Program-made: the position numbers and the translations under genes
Notes under the pieces: generated by a model
What the model saw: only the letters and a program-made list of their open reading frames with translations
Told to the model about the DNA's origin: nothing
Databases searched by the model: none
Shown here: positions 9,771-17,853 of the stretch, one piece after another
Layout of the letters: each line of letters starts with the position of its first letter
Position numbering within the stretch: position 1 is the stretch's first letter
Source: Christiangramia oceanisediminis
Lineage (GTDB): Bacteria; Bacteroidota; Bacteroidia; Flavobacteriales; Flavobacteriaceae
Reading direction: 5' to 3'
Length of the DNA: 64,000 nucleotides
NCBI RefSeq assembly: GCF_022570735.2
Contig: NZ_JANCNS010000003.1
Location: 186,001-250,000 of the forward strand

Positions 9771-9796
9771 AAAAAAGTCCTTCATTTCTGAAGGAC
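9771..9796 (-). terminator. Intrinsic terminator of tRNA-His
   Basis: On the minus strand an 8-bp perfect stem (GTCCTTCA/TGAAGGAC) with a 4-base loop is followed by seven T. It lies about 10 bases beyond the 3' end of tRNA-His. Confidence 0.85.
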
Positions 9797-9806
9797 CTTG
9801 CTTTTG

Positions 9807-9881
9807 GGTGGATGATGGGTTTCGAACCCACGACCTCTGGAACCACAATCCAGCGCTCTAACCAGCTGAGCTACAACCACC
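9807..9881 (-). tRNA. tRNA-His (anticodon GTG)
   Basis: The minus strand folds into a full cloverleaf. It has a D arm (GTAGCTCAGCTGGTTAGAGC), anticodon stem CTGGA/TCCAG around loop TTGTGGT with anticodon GTG, and a T arm with GGTTCGAAACC. A G at the -1 position (9881) faces C73 (9807), the identity mark of histidine tRNA. The acceptor stem has one U-U mismatch at the fifth pair. CCA is not encoded. A terminator follows directly. Confidence 0.95.
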
Positions 9882-9897
9882 ATTTGATTAGCGGTTG

Positions 9898-9928
9898 CAA
9901 ATGTAAGTTATTTGTACAATTTCACAAA
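9898..9928 (-). promoter_or_regulatory. Promoter of tRNA-His (TTTG-N19-TACATTTG)
   Basis: On the minus strand, TTTG at 9928-9925 is followed after exactly 19 bases by TACATTTG at 9905-9898. This fits the Bacteroidetes housekeeping promoter TTTG-N19-TAnnTTTG and lies about 17 bases before the tRNA 5' end. It is the best promoter match I found in the window. Confidence 0.8.
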
Positions 9929-9941
9929 GATTTTTTTTCAT

Positions 9942-10658
9942 TTAAATCAGGTCAAATACCGAATCTACCGCCACATGCCTTTCAACGGTAAAGCCTTCTG
10001 CATGCTCGGTATCTACCAGTCTTCCCAGGTCACGGGCACGGTAAGTAATGCTATCCAGGAAGTTACTGCTGGAAATGGGTGTTTGAGGTTCCTTGCTGCT
10101 TTCATCATAGAACTGGGATCGATACGCCATAACAGATTCCAGCTTTTTATCCATATATCCCGAAATATCCACTACAAAATCTGGTTTTAGGTTCTTCCAC
10201 TGGATGTAATGGAAAACGTGTTTGGGCCTCCAGGCTTTCTGGTTTTCACCGTTGCGGATGGTTTCGATCTTTCGAAGTCCGCTTAAGAAACAGGCCTCGC
10301 TTACCAGCCTGGCTCCCTTTCCATGATCGATATGCCTGTCTTCAACCGCGTTACAAAGAACGATCTCCGGCCTGTATCTCCTTATTATTTTAATGATCTC
10401 GAGTTTATGAGATGTATTGTTTTCGAAAAAAGCATCGCTGAATTCAAGGTTTTCGCGCACCGAAACTCCCAGGATCTCTGCAGCAGCCTTAGCCTCCTGA
10501 TCTCTGATCTCTGCACTTCCACGGGTTCCCAGTTCGCCCCTCGTTAGGTCGAGAATACCAACTTTTTTCCCGCGATCTACTTCTTTTGCTATAGTTCCTG
10601 AGCAGCTTAATTCCACATCATCGGGATGAGAACCCACCGCCAGTATATCTAATTTCAT
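9942..10658 (-). CDS. bshB1: Bacillithiol biosynthesis deacetylase BshB1
   Basis: This is a 238-residue zinc-dependent deacetylase of the PIG-L/LmbE family. It carries the metal-binding N-terminus VGSHPDDVELSCSG (His11, Asp13, Asp14) and the second metal motif EDRHIDHGKG. Other family blocks are RGELGTRGS and MAYRSQF. BshB1 removes the acetyl group from N-acetylglucosaminyl-malate on the way to bacillithiol, the low-molecular-weight thiol of many Bacteroidetes. The downstream position next to a trans-sulfuration enzyme (15 bases apart, same strand) makes a thiol/cysteine link plausible. Confidence 0.9.
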   Translation of the reverse strand: MKLDILAVGSHPDDVELSCSGTIAKEVDRGKKVGILDLTRGELGTRGSAEIRDQEAKAAAEILGVSVRENLEFSDAFFENNTSHKLEIIKIIRRYRPEIVLCNAVEDRHIDHGKGARLVSEACFLSGLRKIETIRNGENQKAWRPKHVFHYIQWKNLKPDFVVDISGYMDKKLESVMAYRSQFYDESSKEPQTPISSSNFLDSITYRARDLGRLVDTEHAEGFTVERHVAVDSVFDLI

Positions 10659-10673
10659 AATTCTAACTTGTAT

Positions 10674-11822
10674 TTATTTAAACTTTCCAAGGGCCTGTTT
10701 AAGATCTTCGATAAGGTCCTCAATATCCTCTATTCCCACCGAAAACCTCAAAAGGTTGTCCTTTATTCCCTGTTTCTGTCTTTCTTCCGGGCTTAGTAAG
10801 CCATGTGAAGTTTTTGAAGGCAATAGGATGGTACTTTCCACGCCTGCCAGGCTCATGGAAGGCTTGATCAATTTTAATTCTTTCATAAATGCCGAGGCAT
10901 TGATGCGCTCTTTCAATCCAAAAGACATCATCCCTCCAAAACCTTTCATTTGCTTTTTGGCAAGCTCATGCTCTGGATGCTCTTTTAATCCGGGATAATA
11001 GACATTTTCCACCAGGTCTTCCGAAGAAAGGAATTCAGCCAGTTTCTGGGCATTATGATTTTGCGCCTTTACACGAATTCCCATGGTTTTAAGGCTACGC
11101 TCCAGCAACCATACCGTGTAATCGCTTAGATTTCCACCTAAATTCTTGGCTAAATGACGAATACGATCTATATAATCTGTACTGGATATCACGGTTCCAG
11201 CTAGAATATCGCTATGACCTCCCATATATTTAGTGGCAGAATGTATCACGATGTCGATCCCGAAATCCAGGGGATTCTGGTTTACAGGTGACGCGAAAGT
11301 ATTATCGATCATGCTAACCAGGCCGTGTTCCCTGGCAAGTTTGGCAACGCCAGCCATATCGGTTAATTTCATCAAAGGGTTGGAAGGTGATTCGATATAG
11401 ATAAGCCTGGTATTCGATTGAATTTCGGCCTCCAGTGATTTAACCGAAGAATCTTTTGCAAAACTATATTCGATCCCGAATTTATGAAATTCCTCGGTTA
11501 CCAGGTTGGTAGTTCCGCCGTAAAGAGCATCCTGGAACACCACGTGGTCTCCTGCCTTCAGAAAGGCCATAAGGGCATTGGAAATTGCTGCCATACCGCT
11601 TCCGAAGATAAGGGCATCTTCGCCATGTTCTAAAGCCGCCATTTTTTTGGCCAGGGCAACCTGATTGGGTGTATTGAAATATCGCGGATATCTTTTTACT
11701 TCTACTTCTTCAAAAACATACGAGGTAGACATATATAGCGGAGATACCGCGCCACGGTATTCCTTATCTTCCAGTTCCCCGGTATGTGTGCAAATGGTAT
11801 TGATGCCTTTGTGATTTGACAT
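10674..11822 (-). CDS. Trans-sulfuration PLP enzyme (cystathionine gamma-synthase/lyase-like)
   Basis: This is a 382-residue member of the Cys/Met metabolism PLP family. Visible blocks are the cofactor loop GSGMAAISNALMAFLKAGD, YGGTTNLV, IESPSNPLMKLTD, DNTFASPVNQNP and the Schiff-base Lys in IHSATKYMGGHSDILAG. The C-terminus ends LLRFSVGIEDIEDL. The start is the ATG at 11822; the frame runs to 11936 but the extra residues are unlike the family. Cystathionine gamma-synthase, beta-lyase and gamma-lyase cannot be separated by eye. It lies just upstream of bshB1 in the same direction, which would fit cysteine supply. Confidence 0.88.
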   Translation of the reverse strand: MSNHKGINTICTHTGELEDKEYRGAVSPLYMSTSYVFEEVEVKRYPRYFNTPNQVALAKKMAALEHGEDALIFGSGMAAISNALMAFLKAGDHVVFQDALYGGTTNLVTEEFHKFGIEYSFAKDSSVKSLEAEIQSNTRLIYIESPSNPLMKLTDMAGVAKLAREHGLVSMIDNTFASPVNQNPLDFGIDIVIHSATKYMGGHSDILAGTVISSTDYIDRIRHLAKNLGGNLSDYTVWLLERSLKTMGIRVKAQNHNAQKLAEFLSSEDLVENVYYPGLKEHPEHELAKKQMKGFGGMMSFGLKERINASAFMKELKLIKPSMSLAGVESTILLPSKTSHGLLSPEERQKQGIKDNLLRFSVGIEDIEDLIEDLKQALGKFK

Positions 11823-11989
11823 AGATAAATTTAAATTTTGGAGCCCTAATGTACTAAGAATTCTGCTAAAGTAACCTAATGTATATTCTGGCTTGAGCCT
11901 ACAATCGTTAATTAAAGTTAAACCTACCACACACAAACTGCTCGTCGTAGCTTTTTAGGTAACTTTAAATACATAAAAACATTTACAAG

Positions 11990-13036
11990 ATGAAAGAGAT
12001 ACATGCATATGGAGCCCAGGCGAGTGATGCCAACCTGGAGGCACTGAATATAAAAAGAAGAGATATTCTTCCGAATGACGTTAAGATAGAAATCGAATAC
12101 TGTGGTGTTTGCCATAGCGATATTCACCAGGTTCGAAATGACTGGGGAAACAGCAAATATCCCGTAGTTCCCGGCCATGAGATCGTTGGAAGGGTTGCCG
12201 AAGTTGGAAAGGATGTAAAAAACTTTAAAGTTGGAGAACTGGTAGCTGTTGGTTGTATGGTGGATTCCTGCCAGGAATGTGATTCCTGTAAGGAAGACCT
12301 GGAACAATATTGTGAAAACGGAATGGTTGCCACCTATAATGGAAACGACAAGCACCTTGGCGGACATACCTTTGGTGGATATTCTGAAATGGTCGTGGTT
12401 AGAGATAAATTCGTTCTAAAGGTTCCGGAAAACCTGGATTCGGCAGCTGTGGCTCCCCTTCTTTGTGCCGGGATCACCACCTGGTCTCCTTTAAAACAGT
12501 GGAAGGTAAAGAAAGGTGATAAGGTTGGCGTGGTTGGCCTTGGCGGATTAGGCCATATGGGAGTAAAATTCGCTCATGCACTGGGTGCTCATGTGGTGAT
12601 GATCACCACCTCCCCTTCTAAAGCTGAAGATGCAAAAAGACTGGGGGCCGATGAAGTTCTCATTTCCAAAAATGAGGAAGAGATGAAAAAACACCAGGGC
12701 AGTTTTGATTTTATTCTGAATACAGTTCCGGTTGGCCATGATACCAATCCGTATATCGCGTTACTAAAACGGGACGCTACCATGACGATGGTGGGAGCCA
12801 TCGACGAAGTAGACCTTCACGGGGCAAATCTTATCATGGGCCGAAAGCGATTAGCAGGATCCCTGATAGGTGGTATTAAGGAAACCCAGGAAATGCTGGA
12901 TTTTTGCGGAAAACACGATATAGTTTCAGATATTGAGATGATCAATATTCAGGAGATCAACAAGGCCTATGAACGGGTGGTCAATTCAGATGTTAAATAT
13001 AGATTCGTTATAGATATGAAATCAATAAAAAATTAA
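11990..13036 (+). CDS. Zinc-dependent NAD(P) alcohol dehydrogenase (cinnamyl-alcohol type)
   Basis: This 348-residue medium-chain dehydrogenase reversibly interconverts alcohols and aldehydes. Catalytic zinc ligands are in CGVCHSD (Cys38, with His42) and GHE (His63, Glu64). Structural zinc is held by Cys94, Cys97, Cys100 and Cys108. The Rossmann motif is VGVVGLGGLGHMGVKFA, the pattern of the YahK/cinnamyl-alcohol dehydrogenase group, which prefers NADPH. TAACTTTA about 30 bases before the ATG may be its -7 box. The next gene follows after one base. Confidence 0.92.
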   Translation: MKEIHAYGAQASDANLEALNIKRRDILPNDVKIEIEYCGVCHSDIHQVRNDWGNSKYPVVPGHEIVGRVAEVGKDVKNFKVGELVAVGCMVDSCQECDSCKEDLEQYCENGMVATYNGNDKHLGGHTFGGYSEMVVVRDKFVLKVPENLDSAAVAPLLCAGITTWSPLKQWKVKKGDKVGVVGLGGLGHMGVKFAHALGAHVVMITTSPSKAEDAKRLGADEVLISKNEEEMKKHQGSFDFILNTVPVGHDTNPYIALLKRDATMTMVGAIDEVDLHGANLIMGRKRLAGSLIGGIKETQEMLDFCGKHDIVSDIEMINIQEINKAYERVVNSDVKYRFVIDMKSIKN

Positions 13037-13037
13037 T

Positions 13038-13415
13038 ATGAGTATACTCTCTTCTCTTTTAGGAAATGCAGGAGCGATTGAAAAGTCACAGCTACAGGAA
13101 AAATATGGAAAATTGCTGATCCCTTCTGAAGAGATCCAGGCTGGATTCAAGATCATCAGGGATACCTTTATTTTTACGAATAAACGATTGATCTTGGTGG
13201 ATGTACAGGGATTAACCGGCAGCAAGGTTGAATATTTTTCGGTGCTCTATAAAAGTATCACGAGATTCAGCGTAGAGACGGCAGGTAGTTTTGACCTGGA
13301 TGCAGAACTAAAAATATGGATCTCAGGTGAATCCACTCCGTCTATCTCCAAACGCTTCAATAAAAAAGTAGATATCTACGAGGTACAAAAGCTACTGGCT
13401 GAATTTACATTGTAA
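13038..13415 (+). CDS. PH domain-containing protein
   Basis: This small 125-residue cytoplasmic protein matches the bacterial pleckstrin-homology fold (formerly DUF1696). It has the predicted strands LLIPSEEIQAGFKIIRDTFIF, TNKRLILVDVQGLTG, KVEYFSVLYKSITRFSVETAG and LKIWISGE, then a C-terminal helix IYEVQKLLAEF. The precise role is unknown. It starts one base after the alcohol dehydrogenase stop and is followed by a strong palindromic terminator, so the two genes form a short operon. Confidence 0.85.
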   Translation: MSILSSLLGNAGAIEKSQLQEKYGKLLIPSEEIQAGFKIIRDTFIFTNKRLILVDVQGLTGSKVEYFSVLYKSITRFSVETAGSFDLDAELKIWISGESTPSISKRFNKKVDIYEVQKLLAEFTL

Positions 13416-13423
13416 ACAGGCAG

Positions 13424-13470
13424 GTAATAATAAAAGCCATCGATCTCGAATCGATGGCTTTTATTATTAC
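13424..13470. terminator. Perfect 21-bp inverted-repeat terminator
   Basis: A 21-bp perfect inverted repeat around a 5-base loop (ctcga) carries A-rich and T-rich flanks on its two sides, so it can stop transcription from either strand. It ends the alcohol dehydrogenase/PH-domain operon. Confidence 0.85.
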
Positions 13471-13503
13471 CAACACTTTAAACCTCATTCGTTCCCGAGT
13501 TTA

Positions 13504-13511
13504 TATCTTTG
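13504..13511 (+). promoter_or_regulatory. Bacteroidetes -7 box upstream of hutI (TATCTTTG)
   Basis: TATCTTTG matches TAnnTTTG and lies 36 bases before the hutI start, directly after the preceding terminator. A clear -33 TTTG is not present at the expected spacing. Confidence 0.45.
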
Positions 13512-13547
13512 TCTTTAGCATTTGTTGAATGAACAAAGAATAAAAAA

Positions 13548-14783
13548 ATGAAGACACTCCTAACCAACATCAAAGAATTACTTCAGGTTAGAGAACCAGA
13601 CATCATCAAGGTTTCCGGAGCCGAAATGAAAGAGCTTCCAGGTATTAAGAATTCCTGGCTCCTCATAGAGGACGACCAGATCATAGATTTTGGACATATG
13701 GATCAGCTGGGAAATATTGAGGCAGACGAACGAATAGATTGTACCGATAAAATAGTTCTGCCAACCTGGTGTGATTCCCATACTCATATCGTTTATGCAG
13801 GTAACCGGGAACAGGAATTCGCCGATCGTATTAATGGACTCAGCTACGAAGAGATCGCCAATCATGGCGGTGGAATTCTGAACAGCGCAGAGACCCTTCA
13901 GGAAACATCGGAGGAAGATATCTATGAGCAGTCGGCAAAAAGACTGGAAGAAGTAATGAAGTTAGGAACCGGGGCTGTCGAGATCAAATCTGGTTATGGC
14001 CTTACCAAAGAGGCTGAATTGAAGATGCTTAGGGTCATCAAAAAACTTCGAGAAAATTATGAGCTTCCGGTCAAATCAACGTTCCTGGGTGCTCATGCGA
14101 TTCCAAAAGATTATAAAGAAAGGCCGGAAGCTTATATGGACCTTGTGATCAACGACATACTTCCGGAAGTTGCCAGGCAGGAACTGGCTGAATATATAGA
14201 CATATTCTGTGAAAAAGGCTATTTCAGTGTTGAGGATACCAATCGGCTTCTGGGTGCTGCCAGGGAATACGGACTCAGGCCGAAGATCCATGTAAATCAA
14301 TTCAACTCCATAGGTGGTGTAAAAGCCGGCGTAGAGCACGACGCCCTTAGTGTGGATCACCTGGAGATTATGAAAAAGGAAGATATTGAAGTTTTAAAGG
14401 GCACCCATACCATGCCTGTTGCGCTTCCCTCCTGCTCCCTATTCCTGAGCATTCCCTATACCCCGGCGAGAGAATTACTCGAAGCAGGACTGCCCCTGGC
14501 TTTAGCGACCGATTTCAATCCCGGGAGCACTCCTAGCGGGAATATGAATCTGGTCGTTTCCCTGGCCTGTATCAAGATGAAAATGACTCCGGAAGAAGCC
14601 ATTAACGCTGCAACCCTAAACGGAGCATACGCCATGGACCTCAGTAAAAGTCACGGTAGTATCACCAAAGGAAAAAAGGCTAATTTTATCATTACCAAGA
14701 AGATCCCGTCCTACACCTTCCTGCCTTATGCTTTTGGAACCAATTCGATAGAATCGGTTTTTATAAACGGCAAAAAGATCTAA
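13548..14783 (+). CDS. hutI: Imidazolonepropionase
   Basis: HutI opens the imidazolone ring to N-formimidoyl-glutamate in histidine degradation. The 411-residue amidohydrolase-fold protein has the metal-binding CDSHTHIVYAGNREQEF, the substrate loop GAVEIKSGYGLT, STFLGAHAIP, KIHVNQFNSIGG and the late metal Asp in LALATDFNPGSTPSGNM. The ATG at 13548 follows the promoter-like box. The hutG stop-to-start gap is one base, so both are one unit. hutH and hutU are not in this window. Confidence 0.95.
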   Translation: MKTLLTNIKELLQVREPDIIKVSGAEMKELPGIKNSWLLIEDDQIIDFGHMDQLGNIEADERIDCTDKIVLPTWCDSHTHIVYAGNREQEFADRINGLSYEEIANHGGGILNSAETLQETSEEDIYEQSAKRLEEVMKLGTGAVEIKSGYGLTKEAELKMLRVIKKLRENYELPVKSTFLGAHAIPKDYKERPEAYMDLVINDILPEVARQELAEYIDIFCEKGYFSVEDTNRLLGAAREYGLRPKIHVNQFNSIGGVKAGVEHDALSVDHLEIMKKEDIEVLKGTHTMPVALPSCSLFLSIPYTPARELLEAGLPLALATDFNPGSTPSGNMNLVVSLACIKMKMTPEEAINAATLNGAYAMDLSKSHGSITKGKKANFIITKKIPSYTFLPYAFGTNSIESVFINGKKI

Positions 14784-14784
14784 G

Positions 14785-15798
14785 ATGAACGGAATTAAGC
14801 TATGCAAACCGGAACATATTGACCGATTGGTCGCTCACCGCCAAGGTGAACTCAAATTCGGCGAAAAACTTCAGTTCGTTTCGAATATAGAAGAGCTAAA
14901 GGAGCACAAGGCTAAATACGTAATCCTTGGGATTTCTGAAGATATCGGGGTAAGGGCTAATCATGGCAGGCCAGGTACTTCAGGGGCCTGGGATAGCTTT
15001 CTTTCTGCATTTGTGAATATTCAGGTAAACAGGTTCAATAATCCGGAGAACTGTATTCTCCTTGGTGAGCTGGAATGCAGGGACCTGATGGAGAAGGCTG
15101 AATATATCGATGATACTGATCCCAATTATCATATCAAGCTAGGTGATATGGTTGAAAAGATCGATGACAAACTTTCAACTCTTATCGAGCAGATCATTCG
15201 TGCAAACAAAATCCCGGTCGTTATTGGTGGTGGCCACAATAATTCCTTCGGAAATATAAAAGGAGCCTCCAGAGCATTAGAGCAGCCCATAAATGTAATC
15301 AATATCGATGCGCATACCGATCTTCGACAACTGGAACATCGGCATAGCGGGAATGGATTCAGCTATGCAATAGAAGGCTGGTATCTAAGAAATTATTCCA
15401 TTTTTGGACTCCACAAGAATTATACGCCGGAATATATCTTCAGGCAAATGGAGGATTCAGAAAATATTAGATATGAGCTGGCAGAAGACCTGCTAAAATT
15501 GCCAAATGAGCTTCCTCAAAACTTTGAAAAAGCCCTTCAATTTGTTGGAGATACTAAATTTGGATTTGAACTCGACTGCGATGCCATCGCTCATTTCCCA
15601 AGCAGTGCAATTTCCCCTGCAGGCTTCAGACTGGAACAGGTTAGAAATTTCGTTAGTATGGCTTCAAAAAATAAAAATTGTTGTTATTTCCATATTTGTG
15701 AAGCAGCTCCTGGTAAAGATAATAGCACAATAGTTGGAAAAGCTCTGACGTACCTGGTAACCGATTTCATAGGTAAGTCCCAGCCAGATTTGCTTTAA
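14785..15798 (+). CDS. hutG: Formimidoylglutamase (arginase family)
   Basis: The 337-residue protein belongs to the manganese ureohydrolase (arginase/agmatinase) family. It carries the metal-binding motifs VVIGGGHNNSFG, INIDAHTDLRQ and FELDCDAIAHF. In the hut context it should hydrolyse N-formimidoyl-glutamate to glutamate and formamide. It follows hutI after one base. The N-terminal part (ISEDIGVRANHGRPGTSGAWD) is typical of the formimidoylglutamase branch rather than arginase. Confidence 0.92.
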   Translation: MNGIKLCKPEHIDRLVAHRQGELKFGEKLQFVSNIEELKEHKAKYVILGISEDIGVRANHGRPGTSGAWDSFLSAFVNIQVNRFNNPENCILLGELECRDLMEKAEYIDDTDPNYHIKLGDMVEKIDDKLSTLIEQIIRANKIPVVIGGGHNNSFGNIKGASRALEQPINVINIDAHTDLRQLEHRHSGNGFSYAIEGWYLRNYSIFGLHKNYTPEYIFRQMEDSENIRYELAEDLLKLPNELPQNFEKALQFVGDTKFGFELDCDAIAHFPSSAISPAGFRLEQVRNFVSMASKNKNCCYFHICEAAPGKDNSTIVGKALTYLVTDFIGKSQPDLL

Positions 15799-15854
15799 GC
15801 AGGCATTTATTTTAAAAGAACAAATCCTTAATTTTAGCCTTTCAAAAAACAGAA

Positions 15855-16313
15855 ATGAAAGTAATTAAATGGCAACCTGAACTTTCTGAAGAATTCAAAA
15901 ACATGAATCTCTATTGGCTGGAAGAATTCTTTTGGGTAGAACCTCATGATGAAGAAGTGCTGGGAAAACCGGAAACCTATATCATCGAACCTGGAGGAAT
16001 GATCCTTTTCGTTAAAGAAGGGGATAGCATTCTGGCATGCGTAGCCCTCATGAAGATAGAAGATGGGGTTTTCGAACTTACCAAAATGGCCGTGAAGCCT
16101 GAATTTAGGGGCAGGAAAATAGGCCAGTTCTTAATGCAACATACCCTGGATTATGCGAAACATCAAAACTGGCAAAAACTGATCATCTACTCCAACCGAA
16201 AACTGGAAAATGCCATTTATATGTATAAAAAATTTGGCTTTAATGAGATCCCCATCGAGAAAAACAACCCTTATAGCCGGGGAGACATTAAAATGCAGCT
16301 AAAGCTTTCTTAA
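15855..16313 (+). CDS. GNAT-family N-acetyltransferase
   Basis: This 152-residue protein has a GCN5-related acetyltransferase fold. It has the strand ACVALMKIEDGVFELTKMAV followed by the acetyl-CoA pyrophosphate loop PEFRGRKIGQFLMQHTLDYA, then the C-terminal YSNRKLENAIYMYKKFGFNEIP. The acceptor is unknown. TAATTTTA shortly upstream may be part of a promoter. It stands 56 bases after hutG, so it could be co-transcribed with the hut genes, but nothing in the sequence requires it. Confidence 0.88.
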   Translation: MKVIKWQPELSEEFKNMNLYWLEEFFWVEPHDEEVLGKPETYIIEPGGMILFVKEGDSILACVALMKIEDGVFELTKMAVKPEFRGRKIGQFLMQHTLDYAKHQNWQKLIIYSNRKLENAIYMYKKFGFNEIPIEKNNPYSRGDIKMQLKLS

Positions 16314-16375
16314 ATCTTTACTAATCGGGGAATTAGGTAGTCATTACTTTTTTACTTTTAGCTAAAATCCCAATT

Positions 16376-17191
16376 ATGACACGTATTATCAGCCTGATTT
16401 CTTTAAGTTTAATACTGCTTGGTTGCAAGAATGAAAAGGAATCCAGAACCGAGGAAACCACCGCCCAGGCAGCTGTTGAAACTTCAGAAATGAATGAACA
16501 GAAAGAAGAAGCGGGTATTCAGGACCTGGAAATTATGCCTATTTCGCATGCAACTGCAGTTTTTAAATGGGGTGACCAGGTTTTCTATACCGATCCTGTT
16601 GGTGGTGCCGATGCTTTTGAAGGCAAACCTGAAGCCGACTTTATACTTGTTACCGATATTCATGGCGACCATATGAATGCAGAAACCCTCCAGGCATTAA
16701 ATCTCGCTGATGCAAAAATCATTGTTCCTAAAGCCGTGCAGGAGAAATTACCTTCAGAATTAAATTCGAAATTGATCGTGATGAACAATGGCGAAAGTTT
16801 AGAGCATATGGGCTTCAATATTAAAGCCATACCCATGTATAATCTTCCGGAGACTCAAGATGCTATGCATGTTAAGGGAAGAGGAAATGGTTATGTGGTT
16901 GAGAAAAATGGAAAAAGACTCTATATCTCGGGTGACACAGAAGATATTCCGGAAATGAGAAATCTGCAAAATATTGATGTGGCGCTTGTTTCAATGAACC
17001 TGCCCTACACCATGCCTGTAGACCAGGCCGCTCAGGGTGTACTGGCTTTTAAGCCAAAAAAGGTGATCCCTTATCATTATCGAGGAAAAGATGGGTTTTC
17101 AGATGTTGAGAAATTCAAGCAACTCGTAAATGAAGGAAATCAGGAAATCGCAGTTGAATTGCTAGACTGGTATCCAAATAACAGTAATTGA
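16376..17191 (+). CDS. Metallo-beta-lactamase-fold hydrolase, lipoprotein
   Basis: The 271-residue protein begins with a lipoprotein signal (LSLILLGCK, lipid Cys17). A Glu/Thr-rich linker is followed by a metallo-beta-lactamase fold of the UlaG/COG2220 kind. The metal motif reads TDIHGDHMN, where the usual first His of HxHxDH is Asp. Later ligands are in YISGDTED and PYHYRGK. Members are diverse periplasmic or membrane-anchored hydrolases; the substrate is unknown. TACTTTTA lies upstream in a plausible promoter position. Confidence 0.85.
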   Translation: MTRIISLISLSLILLGCKNEKESRTEETTAQAAVETSEMNEQKEEAGIQDLEIMPISHATAVFKWGDQVFYTDPVGGADAFEGKPEADFILVTDIHGDHMNAETLQALNLADAKIIVPKAVQEKLPSELNSKLIVMNNGESLEHMGFNIKAIPMYNLPETQDAMHVKGRGNGYVVEKNGKRLYISGDTEDIPEMRNLQNIDVALVSMNLPYTMPVDQAAQGVLAFKPKKVIPYHYRGKDGFSDVEKFKQLVNEGNQEIAVELLDWYPNNSN

Positions 17192-17460
17192 TCAAATAAA
17201 AACTGTCTCCCAATAAGACTGGCGTGAATCTACCTGGAAAATTTTTCGTTGGCTAATTCAAATTTAATAGTGCTTCCACGCCTGGTGTCATTAATAAAGA
17301 GACAGCTTGAACTTTTAATACGAAACAGTACATTAAGATATGGAATCGACTGATATTTAACAAAATAACCCATATAAAATTTTGTTATTTAATAAATTAT
17401 TTGGATTATTAAAAGTTTAAATTAACCTTCCGGCCCTGTTTACTGGGCCTTTGCATTTAA
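17192..17460. other. Non-coding gap with imperfect inverted repeat
   Basis: I see no convincing gene in this 269-base AT-rich stretch. It holds an imperfect inverted repeat with outer arms CTGTCTC (17203-17209) and GAGACAG (17299-17305) and inner arms GGCGTG/CACGCC. Near the right end is a small GGCCC/GGGCC hairpin at 17432-17449 without a T-tract. Confidence 0.5.
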
Positions 17461-17673
17461 TTATACATTACAACACCGAGACGGTTTAACCGGGCATTTG
17501 TTATATTTCAAATGAGCAGCATGAATATCATTTACCCGGTATTCAAAGAACTGGGCAGCTCTTTCTTCTTTTACCGAGAGAACCGGGTAATCTACTGTTT
17601 TTGGAGAAATACTAACCTTGGCGCCAATGGAGATGAAAATAATGGCAATTAGAGTGAGATGAATTCGTTTCAT
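17461..17673 (-). CDS. Small secreted or membrane-anchored hypothetical protein
   Basis: This 70-residue frame starts with a basic residue pair and a hydrophobic stretch (MKRIHLTLIAIIFISIGAKV) that reads as a signal peptide or anchor. A short polar region follows, ending with three Cys (NKCPVKPSRCCNV). It stands alone between the metallo-hydrolase and the amylase operon, on the minus strand, with an AT-rich promoter-sized gap upstream. I do not recognise it. It could be a real short exported protein or a chance frame. Confidence 0.5.
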   Translation of the reverse strand: MKRIHLTLIAIIFISIGAKVSISPKTVDYPVLSVKEERAAQFFEYRVNDIHAAHLKYNKCPVKPSRCCNV

Positions 17674-17806
17674 GATTGATGTTTAAATGATTGCTTGTAC
17701 TAAAAAGACGAACCTGAAATTGATTAGTTACACTAATTTCAATATTTTAATAAAATTACCTTTCTCAAATTCAGTTATTTGAGATTTAAAATTTAAACCA
17801 CAAAAA

Positions 17807-17832
17807 AAATGCCGCTTTAAAGCGGCATTTTC
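17807..17832 (-). terminator. Terminator of the minus-strand glucan operon
   Basis: AAAATGCCGCTTT/AAAGCGGCATTTT is a perfect palindrome lying 21 bases beyond the amylase stop. It reads as a stem with a T-run on the minus strand. Confidence 0.85.
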
Positions 17833-17853
17833 AATTCTATAAAAAGGGATTAG

